Source of the DNA: Chitinophaga pinensis
GTDB lineage: Bacteria; Planctomycetota; Phycisphaerae; Phycisphaerales; SM1A02
Assembly: GCA_943329105.2 (NCBI GenBank)
Contig: CALQCP020000035.1
Location: 1-13,007, forward strand
Direction of reading: 5' to 3'
Length of the DNA: 13,007 bases
Below the pieces are notes generated by a model, which was given only the letters and a program-made list of their open reading frames with translations, ran no database searches and was not told where the DNA came from. Position 1 is the first letter of the stretch, and each line of letters opens with the position of its first letter. Below, one piece after another: positions 1 through 7,855 of the stretch. Position numbers and translations under genes: made by a program.

Positions 1-103
1 ACGAGGACGGCCGCTGAGCGCGGCCCAGTCCTCTCCGGCGCCTGCGGCCAGGTGACGGTGTTGAGAACTGCGTGGAATTCACGCCGTTGGTAGCGCAGTG
101 ATG
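1..103. other. Left-edge sequence with strong hairpin; possible end of a gene cut by the window
   Basis: Bases 3-14 pair with 20-33: GAGGAC pairs with GTCCTC and GGCCGC with GCGGCC, giving a 12-bp stem with a 2-base bulge and 5-base loop. There is no T-run, so it is not a classical intrinsic terminator. Two plus-strand frames enter from the edge. One ends at TGA 53-55 with a tail beginning RGRPLSAAQ; the other ends at TAG 91-93. The first ends in an Arg/Pro-rich way, as some REP-associated transposases do, but far too little is visible to assign it. On the minus strand the ileS frame stays open past its stop to the edge, which I regard as chance. Confidence 0.3.
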
Positions 104-135
104 CCCCGAAAATGGGGACAGGGGTGAACGGCACC
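104..135. repeat. REP-like inverted-repeat tract abutting ileS
   Basis: Two short inverted repeats lie in tandem. CCCC (104-107) and GGGG (114-117) flank GAAAAT, and GGTG (123-126) and CACC (132-135) flank AACGG. The last base is also the last base of the ileS stop codon. Tracts combining a GGGGACAGG core with a GGTG...CACC hairpin are often found beside REP-associated (Y1/HUH) transposase genes. That link is from memory and is an inference here. Only one copy is visible, so repetition in the genome cannot be shown. Confidence 0.3.
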
Positions 136-2948
136 TATTTAACTGCTTCGGCGTCTCGATCGCTCAGTAACCCACCATCTGCACGCTCACGCACCGTGCC
201 ATCACGCTTGCGGCTGCGTTCGCAACGGGGTTCTTCCCGAAGATCCGTGACTGAGACAAGCTTTGCCGCAGGATCAAGCGTCACGCGGCTCACGCCCATC
301 AGGTCTGCAATTTCTGCAGCGAATGGCTTCAGTCCGCCGTCCGCGTCTGGGATCACCAAGCCTGCGTCCAGGGAGTTCTCAATGCCTTGTGACTTTGCTT
401 CTTCGAGCGCCTTCATGGCGGACTCGCGCGCAGCAAAGACTGCGGGCCAACCAGCGGCGCCCGCGAAGGTGATCGGTACGTGCTGCTCAAAGACAACGCT
501 CTTTGCATCCGCGCCCTTGAGCGCGCGCCACGCTTCATCAGCAGTGTGCGGCAATACCGGGGCAAGCATGCGGATGAGACCCTCGGCAACTGCATTCATG
601 GCGCGCTGCGTTGCGCGTCGGCGCGTGCCGTCCGCGCGGTCGCAGTACAGACGATCCTTGGTTGCAGCAAACCACTCCGAACTGAGCGTGGCGTTGCAGA
701 AATCAAAGATCGCAACCTGTGCATCGCGGAAATTGGCGCCACGGTATGAAGCCAGAACCGCTTCTTGGAGTTTGCAGAATTCACCAAGCGCCCAACCATC
801 GATGGAGTTGGGGTCGGTCTTCGCCAGTTGAGCAGCTTCATCGGCGGACGGCGTGTAGTCGTACAGATTGCTCAACAGATAGCGAACGGTGTTTCGGATC
901 TTGCGGTAACTCTCGCCAGCGGTCGTGAAGAAGGACATATCAACTTTGATATCGCCTTCGTACGGGACGCTAAAGACCCACCACCGGCACACCTCAGCGC
1001 CGACCTGCTTCAAGAGATCTTCCACCTCAATGGTGTTACCGATCGACTTGGACATCTTCTTGCCGTCTTTGTCCACGATGAATCCGTGAGTGACCAGCGC
1101 CTTGAAAGGCGGCTTCCCCGTGGCGCCAAGAGCCGGAAGAAGACTCAATTGGAACCAACCACGATGTTGATCGGAACCTTCCAAGTACAGATCCGCCGGG
1201 AAGCCCAAGCCGCGCTCGCGCAAGACTGCGTTCCAACTGGATCCCGATTCAAACCACACGTCAAAGATGTCGTACAGCTTGACCAACTTGGAAATGTCAA
1301 CGCCCTTGGGCGCATCCGGGTCAGCGGCAGCATTCCAGTGCGCCAGCAATTCTGCCGGGCCATCCGTAAACCACGCGTCACTGCCCTTCTCGCGGAAGCG
1401 CTTGGCAATGGCACGAACGGTGCCCGAAGTAAGCAGGATTTCGCCTGCTTCCGTGCGGAATGCCGGGATCGGCAGACCCCACGCACGCTGTCGACTGATG
1501 CACCAATCGGGGCGACTCTCAAGCATGCCGCGCATGCGATTGCGTCCCCAACTTGGAACAAAGTCAATGCCGCCCTCAGCGGCGCCCTTGCCCGTGGCAT
1601 CAAGCGCCAAGGCGCGCAAGGAAATGCCATCGCGCTTCGTCGCACGATCGACACCAATGAACCACTGCTCCGTGGCTCGGAAGATCACGGGCGTCTTGGA
1701 ACGCCAGTCGTGTGGATAGGAGTGCGTGAAGACGTGATCGTGATACAGATGCCCGCTCTGTCGCAGGTGCTCCGTGATTTCCTTGTTGGCATCCCACACG
1801 CTCTTGCCGCGAAGCCACGCTGGCACCGTGTCGTCATAGGTGCCGTCATCGCGCACCGGGCAGTACGTTTCCAGGCCCTCCTTGAGTCCGGTGCGATAGT
1901 CCTCTGCACCGTGTCCTGGCGCTGTGTGAACCAGACCCGTGCCATCCTCAAGCGTCACGTAGTCAGCTGCAACCACTGATGATTCACGGTCGCAGAACGG
2001 ATGCCGATACTTCAAGCCAACCAACTTGGCTCCGTCGGTTTCCGCAACAATCCGCACCTTATCACTACCCGCAAGCTTGGTGACTTTGGCCACCAAGTCG
2101 CTGGCCATGATCGCCAGGTTGCCATCCACTTCAACCACGGCGTATCGATAGTCAGCGTGGACAGCGATTGCCAAATTGGCTGGCAGCGTCCAGGGCGTGG
2201 TGGTCCAAATGGTGAAGCTGGGGGTGCAATCAAGTTCGCAGCCAAACACCCGCTCCACTGCTTCGCGGTCCGCCGCTTCAAAGTCCACGTACACCGAAAG
2301 ATCTTGGCGATCTTCGTATTCCAATTCGGCTTCAGCAAGCGCCGTGCGGTTGGCGATCGACCAGTGCACTGGCTTCAACGCGCGATACACCAACCCCTGC
2401 TCCACCAGGTCTGCAAAGTCCTCAATGACCGCACCCTCAAAGGCAGGCTTCATGGTGAGGTACGGATTGGCGTAATCCGCAAGCGTCAAGAGCCGCTGCA
2501 TTTGCCCGGCCTGCAGTTTCACAAACTTGTCTGCATAGGTCTGGCACTCACGACGAATGATCATGCGACGTTGATCGTCCGGCAACTCCATGACCTTCTG
2601 GAGCTTGCCCTTCTCGTTCATATCCGTGACTACTTTGTGCTCAATGGGCAGTCCATGGCAATCCCAACCCGGCACGTACGGAACACGCATGCCATCCATC
2701 AGCCGCGAGCGCACCACAATGTCCTTCAAGACCTTGTTGAGCAAATGCCCCAAGTGGATCGATCCATTCGCGTACGGAGGGCCGTCATGGAATGAATAGA
2801 GCGGCGCATTCGCGCGCGCCGCTTGCACTGTGTCATACAGCGCCTCATCTTGCCAACGCTTCACCGTCAACGGTTCGGCTTGCGAGAGGTTCGCCTTCAT
2901 GGCGAAGTCGGTCTTGGGGAGATTGAGCGTGCTCTTGTAGTCAGGCAT
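135..2948 (-). CDS. ileS: Isoleucyl-tRNA synthetase (class I, bacterial type)
   Basis: Attaches isoleucine to tRNA-Ile in the cytoplasm and edits misactivated valine. The 937 residues match the usual length of bacterial IleRS (E. coli about 938). Visible motifs are PPYANGSIHLGH (57-68) with the HIGH signature at 65-68, GWDCHGLPIE (94-103), the threonine-rich editing motif TTTPWTLP (249-256), GTGLVHTAPGHGAED (336-350) ending in the conserved editing Asp, and KMSKS at 631-635. The anticodon-binding domain follows. The C-terminus should carry two CxxC zinc pairs; here only C909 is seen, followed by S912, and the second pair is absent. The ATG at 2948 is preceded by no clear Shine-Dalgarno. It lies 10 bases after the stop of the 60-residue gene, so the two are probably cotranscribed. 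The family is certain. Confidence 0.98.
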   Translation of the reverse strand: MPDYKSTLNLPKTDFAMKANLSQAEPLTVKRWQDEALYDTVQAARANAPLYSFHDGPPYANGSIHLGHLLNKVLKDIVVRSRLMDGMRVPYVPGWDCHGLPIEHKVVTDMNEKGKLQKVMELPDDQRRMIIRRECQTYADKFVKLQAGQMQRLLTLADYANPYLTMKPAFEGAVIEDFADLVEQGLVYRALKPVHWSIANRTALAEAELEYEDRQDLSVYVDFEAADREAVERVFGCELDCTPSFTIWTTTPWTLPANLAIAVHADYRYAVVEVDGNLAIMASDLVAKVTKLAGSDKVRIVAETDGAKLVGLKYRHPFCDRESSVVAADYVTLEDGTGLVHTAPGHGAEDYRTGLKEGLETYCPVRDDGTYDDTVPAWLRGKSVWDANKEITEHLRQSGHLYHDHVFTHSYPHDWRSKTPVIFRATEQWFIGVDRATKRDGISLRALALDATGKGAAEGGIDFVPSWGRNRMRGMLESRPDWCISRQRAWGLPIPAFRTEAGEILLTSGTVRAIAKRFREKGSDAWFTDGPAELLAHWNAAADPDAPKGVDISKLVKLYDIFDVWFESGSSWNAVLRERGLGFPADLYLEGSDQHRGWFQLSLLPALGATGKPPFKALVTHGFIVDKDGKKMSKSIGNTIEVEDLLKQVGAEVCRWWVFSVPYEGDIKVDMSFFTTAGESYRKIRNTVRYLLSNLYDYTPSADEAAQLAKTDPNSIDGWALGEFCKLQEAVLASYRGANFRDAQVAIFDFCNATLSSEWFAATKDRLYCDRADGTRRRATQRAMNAVAEGLIRMLAPVLPHTADEAWRALKGADAKSVVFEQHVPITFAGAAGWPAVFAARESAMKALEEAKSQGIENSLDAGLVIPDADGGLKPFAAEIADLMGVSRVTLDPAAKLVSVTDLREEPRCERSRKRDGTVRERADGGLLSDRDAEAVK

Positions 2949-2958
2949 GGTTCAGCAT

Positions 2959-3141
2959 TCAGTCAAATTCGGGCTCATCGCCAGGCTTGATGTTCTCGTC
3001 GAGGTACTTCTGAAAGTCGCCCATCTTGTAAGAGATGAAGCAAAATGCATGATGCAGCGTGAACCATTCAGAATCCTTGGGATTCTTGTCAAGGTCTTGC
3101 CGCAGGCGATTCAGTTCAGCGAGGACTCGTTCTGCTTTCAT
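2959..3141 (-). CDS. Small hypothetical protein, 60 residues
   Basis: I do not recognise a family. The product is charged and soluble with no membrane segment or signal peptide. Residues 1-20 (MKAERVLAELNRLRQDLDKN) look helical and amphipathic, residues 24-50 are aromatic-rich (EWFTLHHAFCFISYKMGDF), and the end is acidic (EPEFD). It begins with ATG, preceded only by a weak GGA. The gene sits 10 bases upstream of ileS and 29 bases downstream of the ZIP gene on the same strand. That placement and the protein-like composition, unlike the Arg/Ser/Pro-rich antisense frames nearby, support a real gene. Its tight spacing to ileS suggests coexpression but says nothing firm about function. Confidence 0.72.
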   Translation of the reverse strand: MKAERVLAELNRLRQDLDKNPKDSEWFTLHHAFCFISYKMGDFQKYLDENIKPGDEPEFD

Positions 3142-3170
3142 ATCAATTCCGTGGAAATGAGAAGTGTAGG

Positions 3171-4199
3171 TCAGTGATCGTGAATGGCATGATCGGCGTG
3201 ATCTGCGTGATCTGCGTGACCGGCATGATCTGCATGATCCGCATGATCCATGTGCTGCCCCTCGTGCCCCTCGTGCCCTTCATGCCCAACGTGCGCCAGC
3301 GCTTCCATGCGGCCGACAGCGAATGCCAATGCCAATCCAAGCACCAGCGCGATGGACAAGCCCACACGGTCATGGCGATGAAACTGCACTTCAGGCAACA
3401 GGTCCGCAGCAGCAATGCAAAGGAACGTGCCCGCTGAGAATGCCAACGCATACGGAACGGCCGTAGCCGTCCCACCAGTCGCGGCGGCGCCCAACATAAA
3501 GAGCACCACACCAATCGGCACCAAGCCGGCAAACAGGAAGTTCACCAATAGCACCTTGCCGCGGCTCCCGCCACCCGCGTGGAACAGCGTGGCAACGGTC
3601 ATGGCGTCAAACGGCTTATGCAGCAAGATCACCAGGAACGTGCCAAGCCCAGCAAGGGCTGGCGCCACGCCTGGCTCCACTTCACGAACAGCGGCCACGC
3701 TGGCGGCAAGCGCAACGCCCTCCAGCAGGGAGTGCAGTCCCATGCCAACCGCCGCGCCGGTCCAGGTCAGCCGTCCAACCGGCGCGTGTGCAGCCGCAGT
3801 ACCGCCATGACTGTGCCCGGAGTGATCATGCGCAGCGTGATGGTGCCCCTCGTGCCCGTGCATCGGATCATCGCACGCTGGCTCCGGCAATTCATGCTGA
3901 TGGAAATGCGCAAATCGCTCCAAGAAGAACATCGTCAGGAACCCAAGCGCTAATGCCACCATCAATGGATCGAACAGTCCGTGCGAGTCGCCACCAGCAG
4001 GCGCCGATTCCATGCGCGCCATCAGCGCGTGCGGCACCATGTGAAAGAGCGCTACTCCAAGCATGACGCCAGAAACGAAGCTCAATCCAAACTGCAATCG
4101 TCGATGCGTCAGGCGTAGAACCACCGGCACCATGCCGCCCGCAAGGGAGGCCACCACAATGCAAACGCAGAAGACGATGAGAGCGGTTTCAGGACCCAT
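3171..4199 (-). CDS. ZIP-family divalent metal transporter with His-rich loop and tail
   Basis: Probably imports zinc or another divalent cation across the inner membrane. From the ATG at 4199 it has 342 residues with about eight hydrophobic segments. The TM4 metal motif is HSLLEG (H156, E160). The TM5 motif is HKPFDA (H194, D198), with Asp where many ZIPs have Glu. A cytoplasmic-type His-rich loop lies near residues 98-132 (HFHQHE ... HGHEGHHHAAHDHSGHSH). The C-terminus from about residue 303 is a run of HEG and HAD repeats, likely metal-binding. An in-frame GTG at 4238 would add 13 residues (RRTASPGIPGRT type) that look non-coding, and the ATG gives a typical membrane-protein start. It is the first gene of the minus-strand cluster with the 60-residue gene and ileS. 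Substrate is not determined. Confidence 0.9.
   Translation of the reverse strand: MGPETALIVFCVCIVVASLAGGMVPVVLRLTHRRLQFGLSFVSGVMLGVALFHMVPHALMARMESAPAGGDSHGLFDPLMVALALGFLTMFFLERFAHFHQHELPEPACDDPMHGHEGHHHAAHDHSGHSHGGTAAAHAPVGRLTWTGAAVGMGLHSLLEGVALAASVAAVREVEPGVAPALAGLGTFLVILLHKPFDAMTVATLFHAGGGSRGKVLLVNFLFAGLVPIGVVLFMLGAAATGGTATAVPYALAFSAGTFLCIAAADLLPEVQFHRHDRVGLSIALVLGLALAFAVGRMEALAHVGHEGHEGHEGQHMDHADHADHAGHADHADHADHAIHDH
3190..3296 (-). repeat. 9-bp tandem repeats encoding the His-rich ZIP tail
   Basis: Seven imperfect 9-bp units beginning TGATC or TGACC run from 3190 to 3252 and encode HAD or HAG tripeptides on the minus strand. A second set of four units (CTCGTGCCC type, 3261-3296) encodes HEG tripeptides. 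Adjacent units differ by only one to three bases, so copy number may vary between strains by slippage. Nine is a multiple of three, so changes would keep the reading frame. Confidence 0.85.
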
Positions 4200-4348
4200 G
4201 GTTCGGCCGGGAATGCCGGGCGAAGCAGTCCTTCGCACCGGGGTCGGGGGCTACACGATACTGCAGCTCCGGCTCAAAATTGCGGCATTCAAGCAGCGCA
4301 ATCAAAGATCTGTTCACTCATCGGGCAGCGGCGAAACCCCGTAGCGCC

Positions 4349-4377
4349 TTGCGGCGCCCTATTGAGCCGGATAGACT
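4349..4377 (+). promoter_or_regulatory. Possible promoter of tRNA-Ala
   Basis: TTGCGG (4349-4354), a 17-base spacer, then TAGACT (4372-4377). The -10 matches the sigma70 consensus at 4 of 6 positions and the -35 at 3 of 6. Transcription would start near 4384, about 10 bases before the mature tRNA. A small GCGCC/GGCGC hairpin (4344-4356) overlaps the -35. Confidence 0.45.
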
Positions 4378-4393
4378 GATTTGCCCGACCACT

Positions 4394-4466
4394 GGGGTGG
4401 TAGCTCAATTGGAAGAGCGCCTCGGTCGCATCGAGGAGGTTGTGAGTTCGATCCTCATCCACTCCA
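4394..4466 (+). tRNA. tRNA-Ala, anticodon CGC
   Basis: A complete 73-base cloverleaf. The acceptor GGGGTGG pairs with CCACTCC, including the G3:U70 wobble pair that is the identity element for alanine, with discriminator A73. The D arm is GCTC/GAGC with GG in the loop. The anticodon stem CCTCG/CGAGG carries loop GTCGCAT with anticodon CGC, reading GCG. The variable region is 5 bases, and the T arm is GTGAG/CTCAT around TTCGATC. CCA is not encoded. Both the anticodon and G3:U70 point to alanine. Confidence 0.95.
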
Positions 4467-4493
4467 CTGAAACGGGTGCCCGGTACCCGACCC

Positions 4494-4527
4494 CGCAACC
4501 CGCCGCCGCGCGGGTTGCGTTGTTTTT
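4494..4527 (+). terminator. Intrinsic terminator after tRNA-Ala
   Basis: A perfect 10-bp stem, CGCAACCCGC (4494-4503) with GCGGGTTGCG (4510-4519), has a 6-base GC loop and is followed by TTGTTTTT. It begins 27 bases after the tRNA end, so the tRNA is probably a single-gene transcript separated from mutS. A weaker CGGGT/ACCCG hairpin lies between the two. Confidence 0.88.
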
Positions 4528-4555
4528 GGGCAAGATCCGCGCCCTCCCGTACCAT
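4526..4555 (+). promoter_or_regulatory. Possible promoter for mutS, placed for a leaderless mRNA
   Basis: TTGGGC (4526-4531), an 18-base spacer and TACCAT (4550-4555), which ends 8 bases before the mutS ATG. Transcription would begin at or next to the start codon. No Shine-Dalgarno is seen in front of the ATG, which fits. Both boxes are weak matches to consensus and the -35 overlaps the terminator T-run. Confidence 0.35.
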
Positions 4556-4563
4556 CGCATCCG

Positions 4564-7293
4564 ATGTCCGCTGGCGAACCAACCGCTGAAATCGCGCCCC
4601 GCGCCTACAACCGGGATACCCCGGCCATGCGCCAGTATGACCGCATCAAGAGTCAGCACCCCGGCTGCCTGTTGCTGTTCCGAATGGGCGACTTCTATGA
4701 GCTCTTTGATGAAGACGCCGTCACCGCACACCGCGCGCTTGGCATCACGCTGACCGAACGCACCAAGGGTCAGCCGATGGCCGGCGTTCCGTTTCATGCC
4801 GTCGAGGGCTACCTGCGCCGACTGGTTGAGCAGGGCTACCGCATTGCGGTGTGCGAACAACTGCAAGACCCGGCCGAAGCAAAGGGCGTAGTGGAGCGCG
4901 GAGTCACGCGAGTCCTATCACCGGGAACCCTGGTTGACGAAACCCTGCTTGATGATTCCCGAGCAAATCGAATTGCCGCCGCGTGGATCACCGGCACAGG
5001 GAACGACCTCCGCGCTGCTGTGGCCGCGGTCGAACTATCGACTGGTGAATTCACCGTCGAAGAATGCGACGCCGCGCTCCTTGAAGATGTGCTCGCACGG
5101 ATCGGTCCCAGCGAACTACTGCTTCCAGAAGGCGACCACGAAGACGCCGATCGCCCCGCTGCTCGTGCCGCGCGCGCCCTCGGCTGCCCCGCACTGGAAG
5201 TCCCCGGCTGGATGTTCCGCCCCGCCGACGCCGTGGCGCTTCTCAAGGAACACTTCGGCGTGCGAACGCTCGAAAGCTTTGACCTGAGTGACGACGCACC
5301 GTCAGCAACCGCCGCCGGCGCCCTGCTCCGACACCTGATCGATACGCAACGCGGCCTCGGCACCGACCCCGCCGCGAGCGGCGGCCGCTCCGTCCGCCCA
5401 CTTGCGCACCTCCGCCCACCACGTCGCGCCGGCCGCGCCGCGCACTTGGTGCTTGATGGAACCACCCTTCGCAGCCTCGAAGTTGAACGAACACTCCGCT
5501 CCGGCGGAACCGAAGGCACGCTCCTCAGCGTCTTGCAACGAGCGCGCACCCCCATGGGTCGGCGCCTGCTCCGCGAGTGGACCTGTGCGCCGCTTGGTGA
5601 TCGCGCCGCCATCCGTGCGCGCCAAGATGCCATCGCCACGCTCGTTGCCGATGAACGCATGCGCGAAGAATTGCGCGCCTCGTGCGACGGCGTGCAGGAT
5701 GTTGCGCGCATCGCAAGTCGCATGTCGATGGGGCGTGCCACGCCACGCGATCTGGTTGCACTTGGCAAATCGATGACGCTCGCTGGTCGCATCGCGCAGT
5801 CGCTCGGCGATGCACCCGCCTTCTCCGGCGCACGCACTGCACTCGAAGAAGCCGCAGCGAAAGTCGCAACACTGACCACCCGCATCAGCGCTGCATGCAA
5901 CGAGCAACCACCCGCTCACATGCGCGACGGTGGTTTATTCAAAGACGGTGCCGATGCAGAAATCGATGAATGCCGATCATTGCAGCGCGATGCCACCGCG
6001 TGGATGGCGCGCTACCAAGCAGAACTCGGCGAGCGACACGGCATTCCAAGCCTGAAAATTGGCTACAACCGTGTGTTTGGCTACTACATTGAAATCACTC
6101 ACGCCCACTCGGCCAAGGCGCCCGCAGAGTTCACGCGCCGGCAGACGCTGCGCAACGCCGAGCGCTACATCACGCCGGAGTTGAAGACGTTTGAGGACAA
6201 GGTTCTCTCCGCCGAGTCACGCGCCGTTGCCCGCGAACGCGCGCTCTTTGATGCGCTCTGCACCGAAGCAGCCGAACGGCTCCCAGAACTTGTCCGCTTT
6301 GCCGACGCGGTTGCAAGCCTCGATGCAGTTGCCAGCCTTGCAGAAGTTGCCGCGCGCCATCGCTGGGTTCGACCAGAAATTGTGGAGGAATCCGTCCTCG
6401 AAATCACCGGTGGCCGCCACCCCGTTCTTGATGAATTGCTGCGCGACCGATTCGTTCCCAATGACACTGAACTTGGCACCGCGCTCCAGCCCGCAACACT
6501 GGCACTCATCACCGGACCCAACATGGCCGGCAAGAGCACCTACATTCGTCAGACCGCGCTGATTGTCCTCCTTGCACATATGGGTAGCTTCGTGCCAGCG
6601 GAACGCGCCATCATTGGCGTCACCGATCGCATCTTCACCCGCATCGGCGCCAGCGATGAACTGCACTCCGGCCAATCCACCTTCATGGTGGAAATGACTG
6701 AAACAGCTCGCATTCTCAATCATGCAACGCCGCGGTCACTGGTGGTGCTGGATGAAATCGGCCGCGGAACCAGCACCCTTGATGGACTCAGCCTCGCATG
6801 GGCGATCACCGAACACCTCGCCGCCGCCGGCGCACGGACGCTCTTTGCAACGCACTACCACGAACTCACTGACCTCTCGACTCGCATCGCGGGCGTTCGC
6901 AACCTGCACGTTTCGGTGCGCGAATGGAAGGGCGACGTTGTGTTTTTGCATCGCATTCTTCCTGGCTCCACCGATCGGAGTTATGGAATTCATGTTGCGC
7001 AGATTGCCGGCATTCCCAAGTCGGTAGTGACGCGCGCCAAGGATGTACTCAGTACCCTTGAGGTGAACAGTTCGCCCAAGTCAACGCGTAGCACCCGTGG
7101 GCGCGGCAACAGTTCCGCAGCCGCAACAGGCGCACAACCGGTGGATGCCATGCCGCTCTTCGCAAGCCACGCAGAAGGCGCCCCGCCCCATCCAGCGATC
7201 GAAAAACTCCGTCTGCTTGATTTGAACACCCTCACCCCGCTCCAAGCATTTGACATGCTTCGCCAACTGAAAGTGACTACTACCGATGCTTGA
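4564..7293 (+). CDS. mutS: DNA mismatch repair protein MutS
   Basis: Recognises mismatches and small loops in DNA and starts repair through its ATPase, normally with MutL. The 909 residues are slightly longer than the usual 850-900. The mismatch-reading motif F44-Y-E46 sits in GDFYELF near the N-terminus, marking the repair-type MutS1 and not MutS2. The connector, clamp and lever region covers roughly 130-600, with HLRPPRR and LVLDGTT matching the core. The ATPase has Walker A GPNMAGKST (651-659), the GQSTFMVEM signature (703-711), Walker B VVLDEIGRG (727-735) and FATHYHEL with H764. A low-complexity linker (835-860) precedes the C-terminal LTPLQAFDMLRQLK, the dimer/tetramer-type helix. The start at 4564 leads straight into the conserved N-terminus. 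Its end overlaps the next gene by 8 bases, so translational coupling is likely. Confidence 0.98.
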   Translation: MSAGEPTAEIAPRAYNRDTPAMRQYDRIKSQHPGCLLLFRMGDFYELFDEDAVTAHRALGITLTERTKGQPMAGVPFHAVEGYLRRLVEQGYRIAVCEQLQDPAEAKGVVERGVTRVLSPGTLVDETLLDDSRANRIAAAWITGTGNDLRAAVAAVELSTGEFTVEECDAALLEDVLARIGPSELLLPEGDHEDADRPAARAARALGCPALEVPGWMFRPADAVALLKEHFGVRTLESFDLSDDAPSATAAGALLRHLIDTQRGLGTDPAASGGRSVRPLAHLRPPRRAGRAAHLVLDGTTLRSLEVERTLRSGGTEGTLLSVLQRARTPMGRRLLREWTCAPLGDRAAIRARQDAIATLVADERMREELRASCDGVQDVARIASRMSMGRATPRDLVALGKSMTLAGRIAQSLGDAPAFSGARTALEEAAAKVATLTTRISAACNEQPPAHMRDGGLFKDGADAEIDECRSLQRDATAWMARYQAELGERHGIPSLKIGYNRVFGYYIEITHAHSAKAPAEFTRRQTLRNAERYITPELKTFEDKVLSAESRAVARERALFDALCTEAAERLPELVRFADAVASLDAVASLAEVAARHRWVRPEIVEESVLEITGGRHPVLDELLRDRFVPNDTELGTALQPATLALITGPNMAGKSTYIRQTALIVLLAHMGSFVPAERAIIGVTDRIFTRIGASDELHSGQSTFMVEMTETARILNHATPRSLVVLDEIGRGTSTLDGLSLAWAITEHLAAAGARTLFATHYHELTDLSTRIAGVRNLHVSVREWKGDVVFLHRILPGSTDRSYGIHVAQIAGIPKSVVTRAKDVLSTLEVNSSPKSTRSTRGRGNSSAAATGAQPVDAMPLFASHAEGAPPHPAIEKLRLLDLNTLTPLQAFDMLRQLKVTTTDA

Positions 7294-7852
7294 CAGCAGC
7301 ACCTGGAAGTCCGAACACAGCGCTGGATTGACGTGGCAAAACTACCTCACCGCGCACGCCGATCGCACAGCTGGTTGGAAAGCACACATCGCCGCCGCCC
7401 AGCTCACTGCTGAACAGGGCGTACATCTTGCCAGTTTCACGCGCCGGATGAATGTCTTGGTGCTCACCGGCGCGTGGTGCGGCGACTGCGCCGTGCAATG
7501 CCCCATGATCGGCGCCATTGCCGCCGCGTGCCCGGTGGCCGATGTTCGATTCTTAGAACAGGCTGACCACGCTGACCTTGCTGATCAACTGCGCATCTGT
7601 GGCGGAACCCGCGTGCCCACGGTGGTGTGGTGCTCGGAGGACTTCAACTTCTGCTCCATGCTGGGGGATCGCACCTTGGCTCGCTACCGATCCATTGCCG
7701 CTCGGCAACTTGGAGCATCCTGCCCACTGCCATGGGCGACCGTTGCAACGGATGAAGCCGCCGCTACGCTGCAAGACTGGCTTGAAGAGTTCGAACGCGT
7801 TCAATTGATGCTTCGCACCTCGCCGCGCTTGCGGCAATTGCACGGCGACTAA
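7286..7852 (+). CDS. Thioredoxin-fold protein with WCGDC active site
   Basis: Probably a cytoplasmic thiol-disulfide protein; the exact substrate is unknown. The 188 residues contain the redox motif W64-C65-G66-D67-C68 after a hydrophobic strand (NVLVLTGAW) and the cis-proline in RVPTVVW (P111), which together define a thioredoxin fold. The CGDC centre and the long helical N-terminus resemble the Pfam Thioredoxin_9-type family more than classical TrxA (CGPC). C72, C82, C105, C116, C123 and C146 are extra cysteines. No signal peptide is visible. The ATG overlaps the mutS stop (ATGCTTGA contains both), and the stop is 3 bases before the VWA gene, so the three genes are very likely one transcript. 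The redox fold is secure; the physiological role is not. Confidence 0.9.
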   Translation: MLDSSTWKSEHSAGLTWQNYLTAHADRTAGWKAHIAAAQLTAEQGVHLASFTRRMNVLVLTGAWCGDCAVQCPMIGAIAAACPVADVRFLEQADHADLADQLRICGGTRVPTVVWCSEDFNFCSMLGDRTLARYRSIAARQLGASCPLPWATVATDEAAATLQDWLEEFERVQLMLRTSPRLRQLHGD

Positions 7853-7855
7853 CTC

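Noticed and set aside
765..1979. 404-codon plus-strand frame inside ileS
   Set aside because: It is antisense to a fully conserved part of IleRS and has no recognisable domain; long antisense frames are common in GC-rich genes.
3174..3437. Plus-strand 87-codon frame with MI/CMI repeats
   Set aside because: It is the reverse reading of the 9-bp repeats of the ZIP gene; the His-rich minus frame makes better biological sense.
4836..5900. 354-codon minus-strand frame inside mutS
   Set aside because: Very rich in Arg, Ser and Ala, no domain, and exactly antisense to MutS; treated as a shadow.
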